Assembly (NCBI RefSeq): GCF_001730525.1 | Contig: NZ_MDFN01000011.1 | Span: 62,001 to 126,000, forward strand | Source: Arcticibacter eurypsychrophilus | GTDB lineage: Bacteria > Bacteroidota > Bacteroidia > Sphingobacteriales > Sphingobacteriaceae | DNA: 64,000 nt | Reading direction: 5' to 3' | Shown: in pieces, positions 18,041 to 27,846 of the stretch | Numbering within the stretch: the stretch's first letter is position 1 | Layout: every line of letters starts with the position of its first letter | Made by a program: the position numbers and the translations under genes | Notes under the pieces: generated by a model | The model's input: the letters and a program-made list of their open reading frames with translations, nothing else | The model's database searches: none | What the model was told of the DNA's origin: nothing

Positions 18041-19027
18041 ATGAAATCTATTTTATTACTGTTTGTTTGTGGTTTTACTACGCTTTATTTAAACGCACAA
18101 CCGCAAAAAAAGATAGCGGGCAAATCTGGTAATCCCGTGTTTCCCGGTTGGTATGCTGATCCGGAAGGTGCTGTCTTTGGAAAGACCTATTGGATTTATC
18201 CCACTTTTTCAGACAAGTATGAGAACCAGGTATTTTTAGATGCCTTCTCTTCATCAGATTTAACGCACTGGACCAAACATGAACGGGTTGTTGATACCCT
18301 GAACTTCAAGTGGGCCAAGAAAGCGGTATGGGCCCCTTCCATAATTAAGAAGGATAAGAAATACTACCTTTTGTTCGCAGCAAATGATATCCAGAGTGAT
18401 CAGGAAGTAGGAGGTATAGGAATAGGCGTTTCTGATAAACCGGAGGGGCCATTTCGCGATCATCTGGGCAAACCGCTTGTAGACAAGTTTCACAATGGGG
18501 CGCAGCCAATAGATCAGTTTGTTTTTAAAGATAAAGATGGGCAGCATTACCTGATTTACGGAGGCTGGAAGCACTGCAATATTGCCAAATTAAAGGACGA
18601 CTTTACGGGATTTACCCCTTTTGCAAATGGAAAAACCTTTGAAGAAATAACCCCTGAAGGATATGTGGAAGGGCCTTATATGTTTATGCGAAATGGTAAA
18701 TATTACTTTATGTGGTCTGAGGGAGGATGGACAGGACCTGATTATTCGGTAGCTTATGCAATAGCAGATTCGCCTACAGGGCCCTTTAAAAGAATAGGCC
18801 AAATACTGAAACAAGATCCTAAAGTTGCAACTGGTGCCGGTCATAATTCTGTAATCAAGCATCCAGGTAAGGAGCAATATTACATTGTATACCACAGGCG
18901 ACCGCTGGGAGAGACGAACGGGAATCATCGTGTTACTTGTATTGAGAAAATGGAATTTGATGCTGATGGCTTAATTAAGCCTGTGCAGATTACATTTGAA
19001 GGGGTTGATGCAGATGCAATTAAATGA
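18041..19027 (+). CDS. GH43 family glycosidase, secreted
   Basis: 328 residues with signal peptide MKSILLLFVCGFTTLYLNAQ. It is a single five-bladed beta-propeller of GH43. The three catalytic acids of the family are visible: Asp in 'PGWYADPEGAVFG' (base), Asp in 'PIDQFVFKDKDG' (pKa modulator) and Glu in 'EGYVEGPYMFMRNGKYYFMW' (acid). GH43 members cleave alpha-L-arabinose, beta-xylose or galactose side chains; the exact specificity cannot be read here. It closes the carbohydrate block and is followed by a strong terminator. Confidence 0.93.
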   Translation: MKSILLLFVCGFTTLYLNAQPQKKIAGKSGNPVFPGWYADPEGAVFGKTYWIYPTFSDKYENQVFLDAFSSSDLTHWTKHERVVDTLNFKWAKKAVWAPSIIKKDKKYYLLFAANDIQSDQEVGGIGIGVSDKPEGPFRDHLGKPLVDKFHNGAQPIDQFVFKDKDGQHYLIYGGWKHCNIAKLKDDFTGFTPFANGKTFEEITPEGYVEGPYMFMRNGKYYFMWSEGGWTGPDYSVAYAIADSPTGPFKRIGQILKQDPKVATGAGHNSVIKHPGKEQYYIVYHRRPLGETNGNHRVTCIEKMEFDADGLIKPVQITFEGVDADAIK

Positions 19028-19034
19028 TTATTTT

Positions 19035-19500
19035 TTAAAAAGGCCGAATGGATGATTTCCATTTGGCCTTTTTAATTTTCTTGGTTCAGAAAGTGCAATT
19101 AATACGGCTCCAGCTACCATAAAAGAGGCTCCAACCAGCAATTGTCAGGTGAATTTTTCTTTTAAGGATAGTATGGATATTACAATTAAGAAAACCATGG
19201 AGAGTCGTTCTATGGTTGCAACGTAGGAGGCAGGCCTCATGGATAATGCTTTGTAAGATAACAAGGAGGAAAGAGAAGTGGCTATTCCTGCCAGGATTAA
19301 TAACATCCATATTTACTTTCAATTTCTTTTAATCCGGCAAAGGTTCCCTGATAGGATACTACTCCCCAAGTAATTGTTAAAATGAAAATAGATTGAATAG
19401 CGAAAGCAAGACTAGAGTCTGCATTTTTTAATCCTGCTTTCGTTAGGATGATAACTCGTGCTACTGAAACAGTAGCCATGAGAGCTCAAATGATCCACAT
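19035..19500 (-). pseudogene. EamA/DMT-type single-domain transporter, decayed
   Basis: On the minus strand, an ATG at 19500 opens a frame reading MWII*ALMATVSVARVII, then KAGLKNADSSLAFAIQSIF and TITWGVVSYQGTF, the start of the short EamA (drug/metabolite transporter) family. The frame breaks between 19309 and 19318. A shifted frame continues with 'WMLLILAGIATSLSSLLSYK', 'RPASYVATIERLSMVFLIVI' and 'SLKEKFT*QLLVGASFMV', which completes the family's five-helix pattern of about 140 residues. Two in-frame stops, both TGA (19486-19488 and 19145-19147), stand where relatives usually have Trp, and there is one frameshift. A functional product is unlikely. Confidence 0.8.
19037..19073. terminator. 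Terminator after GH43
   Basis: AAAAAGGCCGAATGGA and TCCATTTGGCCTTTTT pair with one G-U, and T-runs flank the stem on both strands. It ends GH43 on the plus strand and overlaps the 3' end of the minus-strand EamA remnant. Confidence 0.8.
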
Positions 19501-19616
19501 AAATCACATTTTTTTATTTTAACACAGGTAAGGTGGAAGTGATTGTAACAATACCCGATCAAACGCATTCACCTAAATACGCTACAAAGTGCTTTATTGT
19601 ATAGTTTAAACAATAA

Positions 19617-19767
19617 CTGATTATAGTTTATAGCAAAAATAAACTAATAAGAATCAGGTGTAAGTCCGACTTAAACTATCTAATACCGGACTTATTATGG
19701 ACCCATATCGCATTCTTATTAGAGTATTTAAAATTCAAGCTTACATGAATAGGTTAGTTATACTCAT
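19617..19767 (+). repeat. Conserved intergenic element, copy A
   Basis: This stretch shares collinear blocks with 60647-60791: CTGATT, ATAGCAAAA..ACTA, AAGTCCGACTTAAA (14 of 14 bases), GGACTTAT, CATAT...ATTCTTA and TTACATG. The spacings between the first five anchors are identical (45, 26 and 24 bases between the main ones). Reading frames are not conserved between the copies, so it is probably noncoding DNA or RNA. In this copy AATAAGAAT (19646-19654) and ATTCTTATT (19712-19720) are complementary. No gene follows directly on the plus strand. Confidence 0.6.
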
Positions 19768-19985
19768 GTGTTTTGTGATAAAAAAGAGAAGAAAATGCAT
19801 AAGAAGGTTGCGCATGATACTTAAAAATCAGTATCAAATATCAAAAACAATAAAACAATTAATTAGCTTAAATATGCGCTCGATGATTAATCGCACAATA
19901 CGTAATAGGTGATATGATAAAGGTAGTAAATGAAAGTTTAAACAATCCCGCTATCGGTCATGTTTTAATAAAGACATTAAAACCG

Positions 19986-20027
19986 AAAAGAGGCATTCCT
20001 GAATCAAATCTGGATAATGCCTCTTTT
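19986..20027. terminator. Terminator beside tRNA-Met
   Basis: AAAAGAGGCATT and AATGCCTCTTTT form a perfect 12-base stem, with T-rich sequence after it on both strands. It probably ends the minus-strand tRNA transcript and any plus-strand transcript from repeat copy A. Confidence 0.75.
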
Positions 20028-20034
20028 GTTTATT

Positions 20035-20111
20035 TGGTAGCGGGGAGCAGGATCGAACTGCCGACCTCAGGGTTATGAATCCTGCGCTCTAACCATCTGA
20101 GCTACCCCGCC
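20035..20111 (-). tRNA. tRNA-Met (anticodon CAU)
   Basis: The reverse complement folds as a full cloverleaf: acceptor GGCGGGG / CCCCGCT, T at position 8, D-arm GCTCAGATGGTTAGAGC, anticodon loop TTCATAA, T-arm with TTCGATC, and an encoded ACCA end (20038-20035). The anticodon stem has an A-C mismatch next to the loop. The acceptor begins with G-U, and there is no initiator-type mismatch run, so it is read as elongator tRNA-Met. A lysidine-modified tRNA-Ile with CAU cannot be fully excluded. Confidence 0.92.
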
Positions 20112-20258
20112 GTGTTCATATTTGATTGGCTTTATAGTTTGCAACAAAGCAAATTACATTGCCGCCTTTCAAAATTGAGTTGCAAATATAGTTTAAATTA
20201 CTTTTCTTTAGGAAATAAATCTAAAAAATGCTTGCATTAGGTTTTTTGAATCAAGAAA

Positions 20259-20639
20259 ATGTCTGAGAAAAAGAAGTTTACGTTAGAGTACGAAATTCAT
20301 TCTTCACCTAAAATTTTGTTTACTTTCCTGAATGAACCCAATGGATTGGCTCAATGGTTTGCTGATGACGTTTTATACAGGGAACAAATCTATTCGTTTA
20401 TGTGGGATGGAGAAGAGCACAGAGCAAAACTTACAAACGTAAAAGAGAACAAATTTGTTCGGTTTAGATGGCTTGATGATGAACCTCAATATTTCTTTGA
20501 GATGGAGATTCTACAGGATGAGTTAACAAATGATGTTGCTTTATCCATAACAGATTTTGCGCCGCCTGAAGCTATTGAAGAAAGAAGACTTATTTGGGAT
20601 AATCAAATTCAGTATTTGATCAGTGTATTAGGTGCATAA
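20259..20639 (+). CDS. START-like (SRPBCC fold) domain protein
   Basis: 126 residues forming one helix-grip domain: 'FTLEYEIHSSPKILFTFLNEPNGLAQWFADDV' at the N-terminus, alternating beta strands, and a long C-terminal helix 'EERRLIWDNQIQYLISVLG'. This is the START-like/AHSA1 domain conserved in Bacteroidota directly upstream of an LptF/LptG permease, as here (24 bases). The ligand is unknown, and the fold usually binds a hydrophobic molecule. No signal peptide, so it is cytoplasmic. Confidence 0.85.
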   Translation: MSEKKKFTLEYEIHSSPKILFTFLNEPNGLAQWFADDVLYREQIYSFMWDGEEHRAKLTNVKENKFVRFRWLDDEPQYFFEMEILQDELTNDVALSITDFAPPEAIEERRLIWDNQIQYLISVLGA

Positions 20640-20651
20640 GTAACAATTCAC

Positions 20652-20659
20652 TAATTTTG
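20652..20659 (+). promoter_or_regulatory. -7 element (TAATTTTG) before the LptF/G permease gene
   Basis: TAATTTTG ends 4 bases before the GTG start at 20664, placing the likely transcription start on the start codon. It lies between the START-like gene and the permease gene. No clear -33 element was found. Confidence 0.45.
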
Positions 20660-20663
20660 TAAA

Positions 20664-22103
20664 GTGAAGAAAGTATATCTGCTACTAATTAAGGCATTCA
20701 TTAAGCCTTTTATTGTAACCTTTTTCATTGTGATGTTTGTGTTGCTGATGTTGTTTTTATTCAAATACATCGACGATCTGATTGGTAAAGGATTTGAGTG
20801 GCATGTGATTTTGCGTTTGTTACTATACGCTTCGGCAACAAATGTGGCGATGGCTCTGCCTTTGGCTATGTTGCTTTCGTCCATTATGACTTTTGGGAAC
20901 CTGGGTGAAAGTTATGAGCTTGTTGCTATAAAATCTATTGGAGTTTCTTTACAAAAGGCAATGCGTCCTTTGTTTTTGCTTGTCACATTATTAAGTATCT
21001 CTGCGTTTCTGTTTTCCGATTATATGCTTCCTGTTGCAAACTTAAAAATGGGTTCTTTATTGTATGATGTCCGAAATCAAAAAGCATCATTCCTGATAGA
21101 AGAAGGTATTTTTAATAATAGTATTGAAGGTTACGCCATACGTGTTCAACAAAAAGGAGATGATGGTCGTACTTTGAAAAATGTCTTGATCTATGATCAA
21201 ACAGGAACTAATGGGAATATTTCTACTACATTAGCTAAAGAAGGGTTAATGTACAAAATAAACAAGGACCGTACATTGGTATTGGAATTGAAAGATGGGG
21301 TTCGTTATGAAGAAACATCAGGTGATAAATCTTATAACCCAAGACAACGTTTTACCCGATATCGTTTTAAAGCTACAGAGCAGAAGTTTCCGCTGGATGA
21401 TTTTGAAATGAAACGGACAGATGAGGGTCTTTTTAAGTCTAATTATGCCATGTTAAACCTTCGTCAGTTGAAGATTTATAAAGATTCGACAACACGGCAG
21501 GCGGATAGTGCTGTAAAGGCAATAATGCCTTTTATTGCTCCATCATACAGACTGTTTAGTTTTGTGAAACCGCCCGATCGTCCTGTTCGGACTGTTAAAG
21601 TATACCAGAACAGTGTTTCCGAGCTTTTTAAGCAAGATCAGAGGTCGTCTGCAGTAAGTTATGCACTAAATGAAGCGCGATCTGTTACCGAGACGCTGAC
21701 AGGAAGAACTGAAGAGTATTTATCACTGCAAAAAACAATCAGGCGTTATTTGATTGAGTATAACCGGAAGTTTACCTTATCAGTGTCCTGCCTGGTGTTG
21801 TTTTCAATAGGGGCTCCTCTTGGCGCAATCATCCGTAAAGGTGGGCTGGGTCTGCCAGTTGTCATGTCCATCATCTTCTTCCTGATCTATCATATCATTT
21901 CTACGATTGGAGAAAAATCAGCTAAAGAAGGTTCCATGTCACCTGTATTCGGCATGTGGATTGCTATATTTGTCCTAACCCCCCTTGGTATATTTTTAAC
22001 TTACAAGGCTGCCAGCGATTCTGCTTTGTTTGATGCTGATTCATATAAGCAGGCCATTGTAAAATTCTTTAATCGCTTTAAGAAGAATAAAACCGTTAAA
22101 TAA
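20664..22103 (+). CDS. LptF/LptG family lipopolysaccharide export permease
   Basis: 479 residues starting at GTG. Three N-terminal helices (from 'AFIKPFIVTFFIVMFVLLML'), a large periplasmic beta region (residues about 115-370) and three C-terminal helices ('FTLSVSCLVLFSIGAPLGAI', 'MSIIFFLIYHIISTIGE') give the LptF/LptG plan. The protein is a membrane subunit of the LptB2FG transporter, which extracts lipopolysaccharide from the inner membrane. Bacteroidota often carry one such gene apart from the other lpt genes, and F cannot be told from G with confidence. A TAnnTTTG box lies 4 bases before the start. Confidence 0.92.
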   Translation: MKKVYLLLIKAFIKPFIVTFFIVMFVLLMLFLFKYIDDLIGKGFEWHVILRLLLYASATNVAMALPLAMLLSSIMTFGNLGESYELVAIKSIGVSLQKAMRPLFLLVTLLSISAFLFSDYMLPVANLKMGSLLYDVRNQKASFLIEEGIFNNSIEGYAIRVQQKGDDGRTLKNVLIYDQTGTNGNISTTLAKEGLMYKINKDRTLVLELKDGVRYEETSGDKSYNPRQRFTRYRFKATEQKFPLDDFEMKRTDEGLFKSNYAMLNLRQLKIYKDSTTRQADSAVKAIMPFIAPSYRLFSFVKPPDRPVRTVKVYQNSVSELFKQDQRSSAVSYALNEARSVTETLTGRTEEYLSLQKTIRRYLIEYNRKFTLSVSCLVLFSIGAPLGAIIRKGGLGLPVVMSIIFFLIYHIISTIGEKSAKEGSMSPVFGMWIAIFVLTPLGIFLTYKAASDSALFDADSYKQAIVKFFNRFKKNKTVK

Positions 22104-22163
22104 GTATAGGGATGTTCTTGTGAATCTTTACCTATCTATTATAGTAATCTTGACGGATTAACT

Positions 22164-22171
22164 TAATTTTG
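22164..22171 (+). promoter_or_regulatory. -7 element (TAATTTTG) of ribBA
   Basis: TAATTTTG ends 7 bases before the ribBA ATG at 22179, so any leader would be about 3 bases. No FMN-riboswitch-like structure is seen in the short gap upstream. Confidence 0.45.
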
Positions 22172-22178
22172 TACTCAA

Positions 22179-23399
22179 ATGAATATTAAACTTAATACAA
22201 TTGAAGAAGCCATTGACGAGCTTAAAGCCGGCAAGGTTATCATTGTAGTTGATGATGAAGATCGGGAAAACGAAGGAGACTTTATTACTACAGCCCGCAA
22301 CGTAACTCCTGAAATTATAAACTTCATGGCCGCATATGGCAGAGGTCTGATTTGCGTACCAATGACGGAGGCGAGATGTGATGAACTGGGCCTTAATTTG
22401 ATGGTAGGGAACAATACAGCTCTTCATGAAACGAATTTTACGGTATCAGTAGATTTAATAGGTAATGGTTGCACGACAGGTATTTCAACGTCCGATCGTT
22501 CCAAAACAATACAAGCTTTAATTCATCCTGCTACTCGTCCGGAAGACCTGGGTCGCCCTGGTCATGTGTTTCCATTGCGAGCTAAAGAAGGAGGCGTATT
22601 ACGCCGTGCCGGACATACTGAAGCGGTCGTAGATTTGGCCAGTATAGCTGGAATGGAACCTGCGGGTGTTTTGGTTGAAATCATGAAAGAAAACGGGGAA
22701 ATGGCCCGTCTTCCAGACTTGATGATCATTGCAGAGAAGCATAATTTAAAGATAATTTCCATTAAGGATCTCATAAACTATCGTTTGCAAACGGAATCTT
22801 TAATTACTAAAGAGGTTTCGGTAACGCTTCCTACCGAGTGGGGCGATTTTCAAATGATAGCTTATACCCAAACTGATACTCAGGAACATCACCTTGCTCT
22901 TATTAAAGGGGAGTGGGAGCCTGATGAACCGGTTCTAGTGCGTGTACACAGTTCTTGTGTGACTGGTGATATATTTGGTTCATGCAGATGTGATTGTGGA
23001 CCTCAGCTTCATAAAGCGATGCAAATGATTGATGCAGCGGGGAAAGGCGTTGTTATTTATATGAATCAGGAAGGTCGTGGAATAGGGCTCATTAATAAGC
23101 TTCATGCCTATAATCTTCAGGAGAATGGTTTTGATACGGTTGATGCCAATCTTCAACTTGGTTTTAAAATGGATCAACGGGATTATGGTGTAGGTGCTCA
23201 AATATTAAGAAGTCTGGGCATTACTAAAATGAAATTACTATCTAATAATCCAACTAAGCGTGCCGGACTAATAGGATATGGGATAGAGATCGTTGAGAAC
23301 ATTCCAATCGAAATAGCTTCTAATGTTCATAATGAATTGTACCTGAAGACTAAGCGTGATCGAATGGGCCATTCTATTATGATTAATCCAATTATTTAA
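22179..23399 (+). CDS. ribBA: Bifunctional 3,4-dihydroxy-2-butanone 4-phosphate synthase / GTP cyclohydrolase II
   Basis: 406 residues catalysing the two entry steps of riboflavin synthesis. Residues 1-200 are the RibB domain, with '[13 protein letters not shown]' binding metal and substrate and '[19 protein letters not shown]'. Residues about 205-406 are the RibA domain, with the zinc-binding cysteines in '[17 protein letters not shown]', '[14 protein letters not shown]' and 'LLSNNPTKR'. Length matches the fusion family. It converges on tamB with only two bases between stop codons. Confidence 0.97.
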   Translation: MNIKLNTIEEAIDELKAGKVIIVVDDEDRENEGDFITTARNVTPEIINFMAAYGRGLICVPMTEARCDELGLNLMVGNNTALHETNFTVSVDLIGNGCTTGISTSDRSKTIQALIHPATRPEDLGRPGHVFPLRAKEGGVLRRAGHTEAVVDLASIAGMEPAGVLVEIMKENGEMARLPDLMIIAEKHNLKIISIKDLINYRLQTESLITKEVSVTLPTEWGDFQMIAYTQTDTQEHHLALIKGEWEPDEPVLVRVHSSCVTGDIFGSCRCDCGPQLHKAMQMIDAAGKGVVIYMNQEGRGIGLINKLHAYNLQENGFDTVDANLQLGFKMDQRDYGVGAQILRSLGITKMKLLSNNPTKRAGLIGYGIEIVENIPIEIASNVHNELYLKTKRDRMGHSIMINPII

Positions 23400-23401
23400 T
23401 A

Positions 23402-26400
23402 TTATTTGGATACTTTCCGTTTGGGAGTGTCTGATGAAGATGGTAAAATAACGGTAGCAGGAGTTGAAGGAGATGTAGAAACAGGGATGGGAGCAGGTAA
23501 TTGTCTTTCATCCCTTCTTCTTTTACCAACCAAGGCGCGTAAAAATTCGTTTAGGGTTTCAAAGTCTTGTCGGTAAAGTAACCCAATAGCACTGATATAT
23601 TCCTGATCAGGATTTAGAAAGTTTCTATTGTTTAACCGGTTTGATGCTCTTACATTCAAACTTCCGTCTTTTCGCAGTAGGTATAGAAGCTCAACATCTC
23701 TGGCCACTGAATTGCCAATAATGTTTAAGTCGTTCAGTTCTGCTCTTCGGTCTGTAACACCTCCTGTGATTACTAAACGATCTTTTAATAGCCGTAATGA
23801 AGCGCTGGCCTCGTTCAGCGAGCGAATATTTAAATCTACAAAATTAAGATTAAGAGATTGAGCGAGAATATTATTCAGCTGGTTAAAGAAGAGCTCAGTA
23901 CCGGCACTGAATAAAGTTGAGTTAACGGCTTGTACATTAACAAGTCCGGTGTTGGGGGAAAATGAGCGTCGCACAATTAAACTCAAAGCTTGTGTATTCT
24001 TATTATTTACATCGCTAAAGTAGTTTTGAAACTCATCTTTGAAATAAGTATCTGTAGGGAAGTTGATGTCAAAGGAGATATCTGGTTGTGCCAGATTGCC
24101 GCTCAGGTTCATTATCGCTTCGGCCAGTACCCTTCCTGTTGATGACGCTGCTCTTCCCGCTGCCTGATAAAGAGGGCTGATGTCAGTTCTCACACCATAA
24201 ACTGCTTTTAAGTTAATGAGGGCGTCTGAGGGGTCGCCTGTCCAGCGGATAGACCCACCCTGACTTAGATCAAATATTTTATTGATGAAATCTTGTGCGG
24301 TAAGTTGAAATTTACCACTTGATATGAGGTAATCGCCGTACATTTCGAAATCACCTAAACTGGTAATCTTCAGATTTAGAGTGGCATTTCCTCTTCCGTT
24401 TAATTTTCCCAGGTTGGTTATTATATTGACCTGACTGTTTTCATCTACTACCAGATCGAAATTCATGACAAGCCCCTGAAAGAAAGATTGTGCTTTAGGA
24501 GTGAATGAAGAGTCTTTTGCTACAAAAGTGATATAATCATTATTTCCTATTGTTTCAGAGGCATTTAAAGGGATGTTGAATACGGTACCTGCTTCAGTTT
24601 TGGCATTTATATCGATATTCATACTTTTTGTGGGTCCTCTGAACTTGAAGGTTCCTGTTGCATAAGCTGTTCCGTAATAGATGGGATTGTCTTTTGCAGT
24701 TGTATTCAATGCCATGAAACTAGTAGCCCTGATTGAAATATTCATCACCGGATTCTGTAGGTTGGTCAAGTCTACTGTTCCTGTGGCAATGGCTTTATTG
24801 TTGTTGATGTCCGTTAATTCCAGATCATCTAGATTTATGACACTGTTTTCTATGGAAACATTATCTGTGATCCGGTACGGGGTTCGTAAATAATTCACTG
24901 TTAGGTGAGCATCTTTTAAGTTTAAGGTTCCGTTTATTTTAGGATCAAGAATGTTACCGCTTATATTTACTTTGGCAGACACTTTACCTTTAACATTGGA
25001 AACCAGGCTTCGTATGGCAGGGGTAAAGATGACAAGTTCATTATCCTCCATATTTACGTTTAAATCGAGTGTGTTGATTTCTGCGCTGGCGTTGTAGGTT
25101 CCCTGGATATTCATGGTTTTTGTGCCATTTTTTGTGATATCCATGTTGACATTTACAAGTTTGGTCTGATTATCCAGATCTGCGACTAGTTTAAGGTCAC
25201 CTATCTCTGTATTATTCATCACAAGGGTATCAATCTTTAATTCTGACTCTACTTTTGCGGTTTTTAAAACAGAACTTAAAGCTATATTTCCGTTCAGTTG
25301 TCCTCCAAGAACAACTCCCGCTGCTTTTGTCAAAGAATTGAAGGTTACAAGGGTGAAATTTTGGAACCCTATATTCAGCTTTTCATCAGGTTGGTCAGAG
25401 ATAATTCCATCAATGGTTAAAAGTTGGTCATTTCGTAAGAGTTCAAAGCCCTGGATAAACACTTTACGTTTATCAAATCGTAGTTTAACTTGCTCGGGGA
25501 CTTTCCAGATCTCTCTGTTAATAATAAAATCAGAAGGAAGCAGGCTTAATTTGGCAAGGGTGTCAGTTCCAAATTCTACCAAAGCATTTAAATCGAGCTG
25601 ATTGTTGGCATCTTTATCTGAGAGCTTGATATTGAGGGCCAGACTGTCGTTATATAGTATGTTGGCTACGTTTATATTCTGGATGTATAGACTATCGGTT
25701 ATGTCAATGCGGTCAGCGGTCATAAACAAGTTAAGGGCTTTACTTGCTGCTGATTCATCGATAATGAAATTATTCACTTTAATCTTTTTATACTGGATCA
25801 GTTCACTGGATCCGTTAATTGCGGCGAGACTATCCTGGCTATTGAATCGACCGTAGAAAACGGCACCTTTAGGTATTTTTAGATCAGGAATGAGAAGCAT
25901 GCTCAAAGGGGCAAAATCTTTTACGTTTAAGTAAAAATTAAATTTCTGTAAGCCAAACTGCCGGATATCAGTTTTTAGTGATGGAATATAGCGTTTAACT
26001 ACCGATTTAAAATAGGATGGAAGGGTATTCAGATCATATTGACCATTGATTTTAGCTTCGACTATATCTGAATTTATAGCTATTGATCTGGAGCTGCCAA
26101 TTCCATCGGCACTTAAAATGATAGAATTCACTACTAATGAACTGTCGGAACTGGTAAACCTTAACCGATTCATTTCTAGTTTACCTTCAATGTTATTTAA
26201 ATTATTTCCTGTAAATGTGGTAGTTAAGTCTGCATCTAACTGAAGTGTGTCTTTGGAAAAATGGAGTTTATGCAGATTTACACCTGTAAGTGAGGCATTA
26301 AAATTAAAGGATGGCAGTTTCGTGTTTAAATTAATGTCGCCATCGAAATCTAGCTTTATATTAGGATCATTGATTTTAATATTGCCCTTGAAGAGTTTAT

Positions 26401-27814
26401 TGATAATATTCCCGTTGATATTAATATTGGTATACCGGTAGCCTTTTAGATCAAAGTAGGTTGCTTTTGCATCTATTTTGTCCTTGAGTTGATTCATTTT
26501 AAAGCCTTTTCCATCAACTTTGGCGGTAAGTGTGGTACGACCAAGTGTTTTTTGATCGAGTAATTCTCCCAGGTTGAAATCTATCGCTTTGACGGTTCCT
26601 GAATAGGCCGGTAGATTTAAAAGATTAATTCGGATGTCAGGAATTACACGTCCAAGGCTTGTTTTGATTTCACCCTTAGTCTCAAAATCTTTAATGAACC
26701 CTTTAAATGAACCGGTAAAGCTTACATTACCTAGCTTTTGTGCAATTACTGGAATTCTACCGGTTAGTCCTGTTGCTCGTTTTATTAAATTATCCGCATC
26801 TTTTTTATTCGTAAAGAACCGCTCTATTTTTAAATCTAAATGGGTTTTATCCAGGTTCGGCAGTCCCTTAATTTTAAAGTCACCTTTAACATAAGTGGCC
26901 TGACCTGCAGTAATGGAGAATTTTTGTGCGTTTATGTTATTTACAAATCCACTTAAATCTCCGTTAAGTTTAACGGAAATATTCATTTTATCGAGTGCAG
27001 TGGTGAAGTAAGAGATGTCTTTAGAATCTAATGTGCTATTTTTTAATGATCCCTTAACGTATACTTTGTTGATAAAGTCGCTGAAGTCACCAAAGTTTTT
27101 GTATTTAAATACTAGATAATTACTAACCAGACTCCTATCTGTTTCCAAATGAAGGTCCGCAAATTCCATCCTTGCCGTATCAATTGTTGCATTGGCATTT
27201 AAATTATTGAGCTTGAATCCACTACTTTCCTTAAAAGATAGACCGCGAATCTTCGCTTTAAAGAGGTGTTTATTGATGTCTATTGCCGTTAAAACGGTAT
27301 TTAATTCACTCAGTGCAATATGGTTGAAATTAACGCCAGTTGTAATAGTAGAGTCATTTAGGTTTTTATATTTAAAGGATGTGTTGTTCACAATGACCTT
27401 TTCTAAAGTAATTGTGTAGGGTTTCCCTGTTGTTTTCTGTTTGGGTTTACCAAAGTTAAAGTAATTGAGAATAAACTGGAGGTTGGTGGTTTTATTTGGA
27501 TAACGTTTTAGGAAGAATGATCCGTTATCCAGTTGGATCGTATTGATATCAATGATTTTATTTTTTAATGAAAGTAAATTTAAGTCAACAGAGAACTTAG
27601 GTGTATAAAGTAATGTATCTTTATCGCGGTCTTGTACATATAAGCCTTCAAGAACTAGAAGTTTGAACGGTTTAATGTACAGGCTAGTAATCTCGATTTT
27701 AGTATCGAGTTCTTTTGATAAATAGGTGGCAGCCTTTTTGGCAGCAAATGTTTGGACTGATTTAAATTGCAGTGCAAATATTAGTGATGCAGCCAGCAAA
27801 ATTATTGCTGACAA
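23402..27814 (-). CDS. tamB: TamB-type translocation/assembly module protein
   Basis: 1470 residues of mostly beta structure after one N-terminal membrane anchor, ending in the conserved TamB (DUF490) C-terminal domain from about residue 1000. TamB is an AsmA-like bridge protein in the periplasm, involved in outer-membrane protein insertion or lipid transport. The start is uncertain. TTG at 27814 gives an anchor beginning MSAIILLAASLIFALQF. The frame stays open upstream to ATT codons at 27850 and 27847 and would add IKKLLKITLWI, the positively charged flank usual for this anchor. The gene is divergent from tsaD. No partner BamA-like TamA is adjacent. Confidence 0.92.
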   Translation of the reverse strand: MSAIILLAASLIFALQFKSVQTFAAKKAATYLSKELDTKIEITSLYIKPFKLLVLEGLYVQDRDKDTLLYTPKFSVDLNLLSLKNKIIDINTIQLDNGSFFLKRYPNKTTNLQFILNYFNFGKPKQKTTGKPYTITLEKVIVNNTSFKYKNLNDSTITTGVNFNHIALSELNTVLTAIDINKHLFKAKIRGLSFKESSGFKLNNLNANATIDTARMEFADLHLETDRSLVSNYLVFKYKNFGDFSDFINKVYVKGSLKNSTLDSKDISYFTTALDKMNISVKLNGDLSGFVNNINAQKFSITAGQATYVKGDFKIKGLPNLDKTHLDLKIERFFTNKKDADNLIKRATGLTGRIPVIAQKLGNVSFTGSFKGFIKDFETKGEIKTSLGRVIPDIRINLLNLPAYSGTVKAIDFNLGELLDQKTLGRTTLTAKVDGKGFKMNQLKDKIDAKATYFDLKGYRYTNININGNIINKLFKGNIKINDPNIKLDFDGDINLNTKLPSFNFNASLTGVNLHKLHFSKDTLQLDADLTTTFTGNNLNNIEGKLEMNRLRFTSSDSSLVVNSIILSADGIGSSRSIAINSDIVEAKINGQYDLNTLPSYFKSVVKRYIPSLKTDIRQFGLQKFNFYLNVKDFAPLSMLLIPDLKIPKGAVFYGRFNSQDSLAAINGSSELIQYKKIKVNNFIIDESAASKALNLFMTADRIDITDSLYIQNINVANILYNDSLALNIKLSDKDANNQLDLNALVEFGTDTLAKLSLLPSDFIINREIWKVPEQVKLRFDKRKVFIQGFELLRNDQLLTIDGIISDQPDEKLNIGFQNFTLVTFNSLTKAAGVVLGGQLNGNIALSSVLKTAKVESELKIDTLVMNNTEIGDLKLVADLDNQTKLVNVNMDITKNGTKTMNIQGTYNASAEINTLDLNVNMEDNELVIFTPAIRSLVSNVKGKVSAKVNISGNILDPKINGTLNLKDAHLTVNYLRTPYRITDNVSIENSVINLDDLELTDINNNKAIATGTVDLTNLQNPVMNISIRATSFMALNTTAKDNPIYYGTAYATGTFKFRGPTKSMNIDINAKTEAGTVFNIPLNASETIGNNDYITFVAKDSSFTPKAQSFFQGLVMNFDLVVDENSQVNIITNLGKLNGRGNATLNLKITSLGDFEMYGDYLISSGKFQLTAQDFINKIFDLSQGGSIRWTGDPSDALINLKAVYGVRTDISPLYQAAGRAASSTGRVLAEAIMNLSGNLAQPDISFDINFPTDTYFKDEFQNYFSDVNNKNTQALSLIVRRSFSPNTGLVNVQAVNSTLFSAGTELFFNQLNNILAQSLNLNFVDLNIRSLNEASASLRLLKDRLVITGGVTDRRAELNDLNIIGNSVARDVELLYLLRKDGSLNVRASNRLNNRNFLNPDQEYISAIGLLYRQDFETLNEFLRALVGKRRRDERQLPAPIPVSTSPSTPATVILPSSSDTPKRKVSK

Positions 27815-27846
27815 AATCCATAATGTTATTTTAAGTAGTTTTTTAA

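Larger units (their letters stand above)
19501..20034. other. Gene-free stretch between the EamA remnant and tRNA-Met
   Basis: No credible gene here. It holds repeat copy A (19617-19767), a small hairpin TGATACT...AGTATCA (19815-19836) and the terminator at 19986-20027. A 71-codon frame at 19697-19912 has basic, low-complexity composition and is not supported. Confidence 0.6.

Noticed and set aside
19697-19912. 71-codon frame inside repeat copy A
   Set aside because: Basic, low-complexity translation; the frame is not kept in repeat copy B and no start signal is seen.
22104-22178. FMN riboswitch before ribBA
   Set aside because: The gap is only 75 bases, and the conserved RFN-element segments are not present.
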